From an uncultured Clostridia bacterium (GTDB lineage Bacteria; Bacillota; Clostridia; Christensenellales; UBA1242): a stretch of DNA of 9,224 nucleotides. This document shows positions 1-6,700 of the stretch, piece by piece (positions within the stretch are counted from its first letter, which is position 1; every line of letters begins with the position of its first letter). Both the position numbers and the translations under genes were made by a program. Location: NCBI GenBank assembly GCA_934725795.1, contig CAKVCF010000016.1, positions 1-9,224 on the forward strand, written 5' to 3'. Under the pieces are notes generated by a model that was not told the DNA's origin, did not search any database, and saw only the letters and a program-made list of their open reading frames with translations.

Positions 1-88
1 ATTATGTTAATATTTTTGTTTTGAATTTTTTTATTAAATTAATAAAATTATTTTTAATTAAATTAAATAATATTTAATTGGAATTTGT

Positions 89-118
89 TTGACAAATATT
101 AACAATTAAATTTATAAT
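89..118 (+). promoter_or_regulatory. Sigma-A/sigma-70 type promoter
   Basis: A perfect -35 box TTGACA lies at 89-94 and a perfect -10 box TATAAT at 113-118, with an 18-base spacer. Transcription would start near 124-126, giving a leader of about 70 bases before the ATG at 194. TATAAT alone would mean little in DNA this AT-rich, but TTGACA contains G and C and sits at a workable distance. No operator or riboswitch is apparent in the leader. A weak AT-rich hairpin (arms 142-148 and 153-159) is present but probably incidental. Confidence 0.72.
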
Positions 119-183
119 TAAATTAATTAATTATTAACTTTTGAATTTAAATAAATTCATTGCATTTAGGTTAAATTAATTGT

Positions 184-189
184 AGGGGA
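184..189 (+). promoter_or_regulatory. Shine-Dalgarno for the giant lipoprotein gene
   Basis: AGGGGA at 184-189 is the only G-rich run in the leader and lies 4 bases before the ATG at 194 (5 bases counting from the GGGG core). The spacing is slightly short but usable. It fixes the start at 194, which is also where a typical lysine-rich signal-peptide n-region begins. Confidence 0.8.
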
Positions 190-193
190 ATAA

Positions 194-262
194 ATGAAAA
201 AAACTGGCAGAATAATTTGTTTAATTTTAACATTTTTCGTATGTGCGTTTTTTTCGGCGTGC
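194..262 (+). other. Lipoprotein signal peptide with lipobox (Cys23)
   Basis: Residues 1-23 comprise a basic n-region (MKKTGR), a hydrophobic core rich in Ile, Leu and Phe, and the lipobox F-S-A-C ending at Cys23. Ser at -2 and Ala at -1 fit the consensus of signal peptidase II substrates. Phe at -3 is less usual than Leu. The prediction is Sec export, diacylglyceryl transfer to Cys23 and retention on the outer face of the cytoplasmic membrane. Cys9 and Cys17 lie inside the hydrophobic core and are not followed by a mature-like sequence, so Cys23 is preferred. Confidence 0.85.
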
Positions 263-3076
263 AAAATTGATTATAGCGGTTTAAAAATGTCGTTTTGTTC
301 TAACAGTGGTGAAACAATTGACACTGTTAGATTGTTGATTGATTCATCCAAGGTGGAAGAACATTTAGACCAACAAACAATTGCAGTTCAGTTTGACGGA
401 ATCAAACAAAAACAAATCGGTGATGTTTTGGTTAGTGTTGTGCCTTCAAATTTAGCAACAATTAGCAACAAAAATTTAGAAGGTAATAAATACTTTTTTG
501 ATTTGCAAGCCAATGAACAAGGTGTTGGTAAAATAACTGTTCAACATTTGGCAACTGGTAAAAAAGCAGATATAAAAATCAGTGTAGACCAAAAATCAAC
601 AACAGTTACAAGAAAGGTTGAAGAATTTGTTATTGCAATTCCAAATGAAAATGAGTTGTTGAATTTTGATGTTAATGCTTTAATAAATCAAGACGGCACA
701 GACCAAATAGGCTTTAAAGTTTTAAATGATATTAGTTTGCCAGCTGGTGTTACAGCGCTAACAACAGAGTTTGCAGATGAAAAAGTTATAACAGGTTTAA
801 ATTTAACTGCTTCAATTCAACATAACAGCAGTGTGGTTATCTATCCAGTTTCTTATATGGAAGATTATGATGACATAGATTCATATGAAGCACAAACTAT
901 TAAAATCACTTTTGTGAGAGCATTAAATGAAAATCTGTTTGTGCTTGACACTGATGATGCTCATAAAATTGAAGGCAATTTAAACCTTAACCTTCCTTTC
1001 CATTTGATTGCAAAAGATACAAGTCAAGCACCTGGTCAAAATTATCAATTTAACAATGTTGCATTTGATTTGAAATATGAAAACAGCCAAGGTGAAGTTG
1101 TGTCTTTCACAAAGATTGATGACCAATCAAACACTGTCGGCCTTGAATACTTGCAAAAATATTATGATGTAAAATGGGAAATTCCAAATCAATTTAAAAA
1201 TCTTTTAGAAGTGTTCTTGAATGAAACAGAGCAAACAATGCAACTTGTTGTTGAAGCAAAGGATTATTCTAGTGATATTGCCAACATTAAAATCAAACTT
1301 GAACCAAAAATTCAAGGCAATTTGCAAACAGTTGAAAAGATAGTAAAAATTAAATGTGATGTAAAACCAACTGAATACGAAATAAGTGTGCAAGGCAGGG
1401 TTCAACAAAACAATGGCACAAAAAATGTTTACGACATTGACTTGTATGATTATTATCGTGCAACTGACAGCGTATACGGTGCAAATTTCACCTTTAAACC
1501 TTTGGTTGAATACGCTTATGCTGATTTTAAAAATGTTAAAATCATTGTAAATCCAGCAGTTCTTGACGTTTTGCGTGAAGTTAATGGTGTTTCAACAGGC
1601 ACAAATCCAGTTTCGGGCTTAGATGAATCACAAGCTGCATATGCAACAAATAGATATTTGCTTCAATTCCACATTGGTGGCAAACCTATGAACTTTACAA
1701 TTGATGAAGAAACTGGCATGGCAGTATCAGCTGCAATTCTTTATCAAGAAGATTTAACACGTATTCAAATTAAATATACTGAAATTGCAAATAATCAAAA
1801 TACAGAGCAGTTAACATGTTATGTGCAAAACTATTATAGTGGAGAATATGAATATTTGTCAGGCATAGGCCTAACAACCGCCACCTTACAATTTAACCGT
1901 AAAGACGGTGTCCAATCAGCAGATATCTTTGCAGGTGTTTTAACTAAAGGTGCTGAAACCGATACAGTGGCAACAATTGACGATACAAAATCAATTTCAC
2001 AAGTGTATTTAAATAGAGTTGGCAATGCTTACAATGTTTTCTATTTGATAAATATTAAAGGCGACAAAAATAAAGAAATCAGCAACGCAAACTTTAACAT
2101 TAAAGTTGTCGGTGGACAAAATAAACCATTAAAATTGTTGCAAAACATAAAAGGTAATTTAGTTTTATCAAATGCCGCAACTGAAATCAATTTCAATTAT
2201 GATGTTATTGCAGGCAATCCAAACAATGCTGTTATAATGGTTGTTGATAATGAAACAGATGTTGGCTATTATCAAATCATCGTTAGCTATGCGGATGAAA
2301 CTGTTTATACCTTTACATGCTTGGTTTATGAAGAACTGCAAGATGAACAAGTTTCAATCAATGTGGAGAAAAACACAAATTTAATTGATAACAATTTAAA
2401 TGCCGAAACTGAACAATCAAAACTTTATCCAGCCTATGATGCTGACTACATAGTTAGGGTTGATAAAACAAAAACAACAGACATTTCAATTGAATTGCCA
2501 AGCCAATTTACAACTGATTATATTGCAGGTTATAGCTTTGAAGCAAAACTTATTAAAAATGGCGAAGCACTTGATGTGAACGTCCAAGAATATTTTAACA
2601 TTATTGTGATTAACAACAGGGCGATGATAACTTTTATCAAAGGCAGTGTTGTTGAAAATGAACTTTCTTATGTTCAACTTGCAATGAAGGTTAAAAAGCA
2701 ATCTTTTAGCAATATTTTAACTAAAGATGGTGTTACAGAATCTGGCACGAAAGTTATTACATTCTTTGCTTATGAAGAAATTAAAAAAGAGCAAATTAGC
2801 CTTAATAAAACAATAGTTTATGGCTATTGGGATCAATTGTTAAGCGCATATTATAAAGAAGAAGGAAATAATCTTTCAGGTGTTGATTTAAAAGTTAACA
2901 TGTCAAATGATGTATTGTGGAATTATATTCAACCACAAATTCAAGATGTTGAAAAATATAAAATAGGTGATCAATACGTCTTGGTTGCTGAAACAGCATC
3001 ATATAGCGCAACAGAAACTTATTATTTAAACAAAACCACAGAGATTGCACCAGGCAGTGACAATCATCATGTGTAA
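194..3076 (+). CDS. N-terminal part of a giant Ig-like repeat surface lipoprotein, ended by an in-frame TAA
   Basis: The 960 codons encode an exported lipoprotein. Residues 1-22 form a signal peptide (MKK n-region, hydrophobic core, FFSA) and Cys23 is the predicted lipidated residue. The rest is Asn/Thr/Val-rich beta-type sequence that appears to be tandem Ig-like domains. A recurring closing-strand motif, roughly [IL]-[KT]-hydrophobic-x-[CF]-x-V, occurs at about residues 130, 240, 388, 542, 709 and 857, a spacing of about 110-170 residues. There is no catalytic motif and no membrane segment beyond the signal. The start is supported by AGGGGA at 184 and the promoter at 89-118. The reading frame stops at TAA 3074-3076 but continues open in the same frame to the window end, with the next closing strand at about virtual residue 1028. 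This is therefore probably not the natural C-terminus: either the gene is broken or a base is wrong. If the stop is real, a shorter secreted lipoprotein of only Ig-like domains would be made. The role as adhesin or envelope scaffold is inferred. Confidence 0.9.
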   Translation: MKKTGRIICLILTFFVCAFFSACKIDYSGLKMSFCSNSGETIDTVRLLIDSSKVEEHLDQQTIAVQFDGIKQKQIGDVLVSVVPSNLATISNKNLEGNKYFFDLQANEQGVGKITVQHLATGKKADIKISVDQKSTTVTRKVEEFVIAIPNENELLNFDVNALINQDGTDQIGFKVLNDISLPAGVTALTTEFADEKVITGLNLTASIQHNSSVVIYPVSYMEDYDDIDSYEAQTIKITFVRALNENLFVLDTDDAHKIEGNLNLNLPFHLIAKDTSQAPGQNYQFNNVAFDLKYENSQGEVVSFTKIDDQSNTVGLEYLQKYYDVKWEIPNQFKNLLEVFLNETEQTMQLVVEAKDYSSDIANIKIKLEPKIQGNLQTVEKIVKIKCDVKPTEYEISVQGRVQQNNGTKNVYDIDLYDYYRATDSVYGANFTFKPLVEYAYADFKNVKIIVNPAVLDVLREVNGVSTGTNPVSGLDESQAAYATNRYLLQFHIGGKPMNFTIDEETGMAVSAAILYQEDLTRIQIKYTEIANNQNTEQLTCYVQNYYSGEYEYLSGIGLTTATLQFNRKDGVQSADIFAGVLTKGAETDTVATIDDTKSISQVYLNRVGNAYNVFYLINIKGDKNKEISNANFNIKVVGGQNKPLKLLQNIKGNLVLSNAATEINFNYDVIAGNPNNAVIMVVDNETDVGYYQIIVSYADETVYTFTCLVYEELQDEQVSINVEKNTNLIDNNLNAETEQSKLYPAYDADYIVRVDKTKTTDISIELPSQFTTDYIAGYSFEAKLIKNGEALDVNVQEYFNIIVINNRAMITFIKGSVVENELSYVQLAMKVKKQSFSNILTKDGVTESGTKVITFFAYEEIKKEQISLNKTIVYGYWDQLLSAYYKEEGNNLSGVDLKVNMSNDVLWNYIQPQIQDVEKYKIGDQYVLVAETASYSATETYYLNKTTEIAPGSDNHHV

Positions 3077-3733
3077 AATTTCAAACAAAACAAAGATCAA
3101 CTTTATGTAAAATCTTCAAATGTTGTTTGGTACACTTCAAATAGTGATGCTTTGCAAACAGAACTTCAAACTCAAACAGGCATCAGCCTTAAATTCTTTG
3201 GTAAGGGCGGTGAAATTGAGTATGACGTTTATGCAATGATTAAACAGTTCAATATGCCTGAAATAGTGCTTAAATGCCATATTGTTATAACTGAACCAGT
3301 TGTAACTGATAAAGTAACAATTGTTAGCCAAACAAAGCAAATTGCAGGTGAAAATGGCAAACGTGTTATAAGTTTAAAAGCTGGCGAAAGTTATACAATG
3401 GAAGTTGAATATTATTCAAATAAATTTGAAACTTTGCCAAGCAGCCAACGTGTTATAACAAACCCTGGATTTGTGATGTTGGTTGTTGATAAAGCTGGCA
3501 ATATTCACAATAGTGTTGTAACTGTTGAAGAAAACACTTTAAAAGTTAAAGAAAACTTTGTTTTAACTGCAGATTTGCATGTGCTTATCTTTGCAAAAGA
3601 TGCGTTAAAGGCAAAATTGCAAGATGTGTCTGGTTACAACAACCCTGAAGATTTCTTAATGTGGGATGATAGAAACCCTGATAACCCTTCATACGACCAT
3701 AGAAATGCATATGCTGAAATTGATTTGGTTGTT
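302..3733 (+). repeat. Tandem Ig-like domain array (protein-level repeat) spanning the TAA
   Basis: Divergent repeats of about 110-170 residues are marked by a similar closing strand: IKISV (near residue 130), IKITFV (240), VKIKCDV (388), QLTCYV (542), FTCLVY (709), ITFFAY (857), then past the stop VLKCHIV (virtual 1028) and IDLVVS (virtual 1179). Five of the eight have Cys or Phe at the same place. The clearest pair is YEEL..EQVSIN at 712 and YEEI..EQISLN at 860. The N-terminal unit, with its G-x-G-x-I-T-V near the end, resembles bacterial Ig-like (BIG) folds. Domain borders are approximate and no exact DNA repeat is involved. The phase is kept across 3074-3076, so the TAA falls within one repeat unit. 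Confidence 0.6.
3074..3076 (+). other. Lone in-frame TAA stop inside the giant reading frame
   Basis: The frame reads ...GSDNHHV, TAA, NFKQNKDQLYVKSS... and both sides look like normal protein of this gene. It is the only stop among about 3,010 codons. TAA is one substitution from CAA, AAA, GAA, TTA, TCA, TAT and TAC, all of them codons used in this gene, so a single-base change is the simplest explanation. The following base is A, the context matches no readthrough motif I know, and no compensating frameshift is needed because the frame is the same before and after. Nonsense mutation, assembly or sequencing error and phase-variable silencing cannot be separated from this sequence alone. Confidence 0.93.
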
Positions 3734-6700
3734 TCAAACGGCTCAAAACAAAATCCATATCCAATATTTAATGCACAAGATTTTTGCGCAATAAACAACG
3801 ATAAAACAGGCCTTGCAAAAACAAAATATTATCAATTGATGAACAATATTTATTTAAATGGCGTTGAAACAATTGATAACTTTACTGGTGGAATTTCAAC
3901 CTATACAAATAACACATACTACACAATTTTTGGCTTAACATTAACAAACACAACACCAAATTTATTCACAAATTTTGCAGGTACAATACAAAATATAAAT
4001 TTTGATGTTAAATTCACATACAATTCAGCTTCTAACGTACAAATTGCAAACACAAATTTAGGCGTGTTTGGCAATATAACTGCTGATGCAGTTTTAACAA
4101 ATGTAACAGTAAATGCTGCTGGTGCAAACCTTATTGTTGAAGGCAATGGAGATAACTATTACTTATTTGGCAGTTTGGTTGGTGAAAATAGTGGTTTGAT
4201 TGAATATACAAATAAATCATTACTTGGCGCAAATGTCAATATCAGCATTGATGCAAACAGGGCATATGTTGGTGGTTTAGTTGGTAAAAATAATGGAACA
4301 ATAAGAACCAGTTTTGTTGACAATACAACTTCAGGTAGTCAAAACATACAATTTGGCAGTTTCTTAGCAAGCCAAGGTAATGCTGCAAAAGTCAACATTT
4401 CTGCTGCAGGCCTTTCATCAGGCGCAATTGGCGGCGTGGTTGGTTTAAATACAGGCAGCTTGATTAATGTTTATGCTGACGGTCAAATTGTGGCACGTCA
4501 AGGTAAAAAACTCAACAATGTTGGTGGCGTGATTGGTAAAAATCAACACGTGGAACTTGATGTTGATGTTGAATATGATGAATCAAACACCCTTAATGGA
4601 TTTGCCTTTGCAAATGCAAGTTTAACAACCATTCCAGTGCTAAATAATTTGAAATCATCAGTTCAAATTGTTGCAAATGACAATGTTGGTGGTATCACTG
4701 GCGTTGATGAAAATGGTATCTACACAAACAGCAAATATCAAATATTGGCAAATTCAACTTATGGCATTGTTGGTGCGAACAATGTTGGTGGCATAATTGG
4801 ACATGCAACAAACAGCATGCTTGAATATTGTTCAGTGTTCAGCTATCGTTGGGACTATTCAAAACTTAACAACATTGGTGCAACTGAAAATGACAATGCG
4901 GACATTTCAGCAACAACAATGGTTGGTGGCTTTATAGGTTTTGCAGTTTCTAATACTTCAAGCATAAGTGCTGGTTTGCACAAAATGGTTGCAGTTAAAA
5001 ATTCAAGTATAAATGCGTTTATCTTTGCAACAATCGAAGCAAACAGCAAGCTGAACATGTTTATTGGCTGCAATAATTTAGATGCGTCTAACTCAACAAC
5101 ATTATCAGGCGTTTTAGATTGCTATTTTGTTGGTAAGATAGCAGGCTTAGATAATAATGCAAATATCAATTATGTTGAAAAAACCGATGCAACAAACTAT
5201 GTGTATTACGCAACCGATGCTGGTGTTAATTATTTGCCAGCAACTGGTAGCACTATTGAAGAAATTGAAGATAAAATAATTGTTTCATCAAGGGCAGGTT
5301 GGGCAACAAGTGATACAATAAACAACGGCAATAGTTATCTTGTTCTTAATGAAAGACCAATCTTTGAAGTTGCACCTACAAGCATTGCATTGCAACTTAA
5401 AGAAGATGCCGAATCACAATTTGGCGTTGTTGACAATGATGGTAGAGTTATAAACAACATTATTCATTTAGAATTAACAAATTATAATCTTGACCCTAAT
5501 AGCAGTGATTATACACAACTTTATCAACAACAAACACAAATTAACACATTTAATATCAAAGATATTTTTAACATCACAGCTGAACCAGAAGATATGTTAA
5601 CTGAAGTTAGATTAAGCGTAACCTCAAGCAATTCTTCAGTTGTGGCGGTAAGCAATGGCAATTTAATTGCACGTTCTGCTGGCACAGCAACAATCAAATT
5701 TGCATCAGTTCTTAACAATACAATTCAAGCAAGCATTATTGTGTATGTTGGTGAGCCTATTGGTGAAAATTTATCATTATACTTAGCGCGTGATGATATT
5801 AATTTAACTGCAAATAGTTCGTTTGAATCAACAAAAATTGTGGAGATTGGCTTAACAAAAGGTGAAGCAGTATTGTTAAATTATGCAGCAACACAATTTA
5901 AAGATTTGTCAATTGATGGCAACGGCAAAACTTTCAGCGTAACAACAAACACTCAAACATATTTGCAAGTTGAAATTGCAGTAGATGGCACATTGCCAGA
6001 AAACACAACAATCAACAAATATTTAGAGATAAGCGGCAAAAGCATTGCGGATTGGAATAGTGAAAATAATATAGGCAAGTTAAACCTTGACTATAACACA
6101 CCTTTCAGTATCAAAGCAAAAGATAAAATTGAAGGCGTAACATTTAAATTTGTTGTAACACCATATCTTATGTTTGGTGAATACGCACAAAAAAGCAACA
6201 AATGGTTTGAATTTAATGTTAAAACCACTGCTGGTATAACTGATTTATCTTTAGGTTGCGAAAATATAATTTTGTATCCTAACGATGCAACAACAATCAC
6301 AGCTTATTTAACAACTGATAAAGAGATATCAAAAACACAAGCTATTGATTTGGTTGAAAGCATAAAACTAAATGATACAATAATCACATCATCTTCAACT
6401 GGTGATTTTGGTGCTATAAGCAAGTATATTTCAGTGCTTGAAGCAGGCAGTTTGGATGAAAAATTAAATTTACAAATTGTTAAATACACCTTAACAATCC
6501 CTGAAGATATAAAAGAAAAACTTATCAGCAATGTTACAAACACAATGTTTGTTAACTTCAAAGCTGGTGCAGGGCTTGGCAACGGCAAACAAGATAGTTT
6601 ACAACTCAGTTTGCTTAAACAACGTATTGACGAATTGATTGTGCGCAACTATGTTTATCAACGTAACCAAGATGGCACATTTGATTATAATACATACACA

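Larger units (their letters stand above)
1..193. other. AT-rich upstream intergenic region
   Basis: This non-coding stretch precedes the large gene. A hand count gives 21 G or C in 193 bases, about 11%, clearly lower than the coding region that follows. It contains a strong promoter candidate (89-118), a Shine-Dalgarno (184-189) and several AT-only palindromes that are expected by chance at this composition. A/T tracts just upstream of the -35 box could act as an UP element, which is inference. I see no coding region, RNA gene or convincing GC-rich terminator here, so nothing can be said about the gene to the left. Confidence 0.8.

Noticed and set aside
29..47. AT-only palindrome (arms 29-37 and 39-47) followed by T-rich sequence, as a terminator of an upstream gene
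   Set aside because: The stem has no G or C, the loop would be nearly absent, and such palindromes are common by chance at about 11% G+C.
142..159. Leader hairpin (7-bp arms, 4-base loop) as a regulatory element
   Set aside because: The stem has a single G-C pair and would be marginally stable. No riboswitch or attenuator features accompany it.
3060..3090. A programmed frameshift or a pair of compensating indels around the TAA
   Set aside because: The reading frame is the same before and after the stop, and the other frames carry stops close by. The AAAATTT run lies at and after the stop, where it could not bypass it.
3152..3238. TTG at 3152 or ATG at 3236 as a genuine start of an independent second gene
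   Set aside because: Neither has a Shine-Dalgarno, there is no promoter or intergenic gap, the product would have no signal peptide, and both start inside an Ig-like unit.
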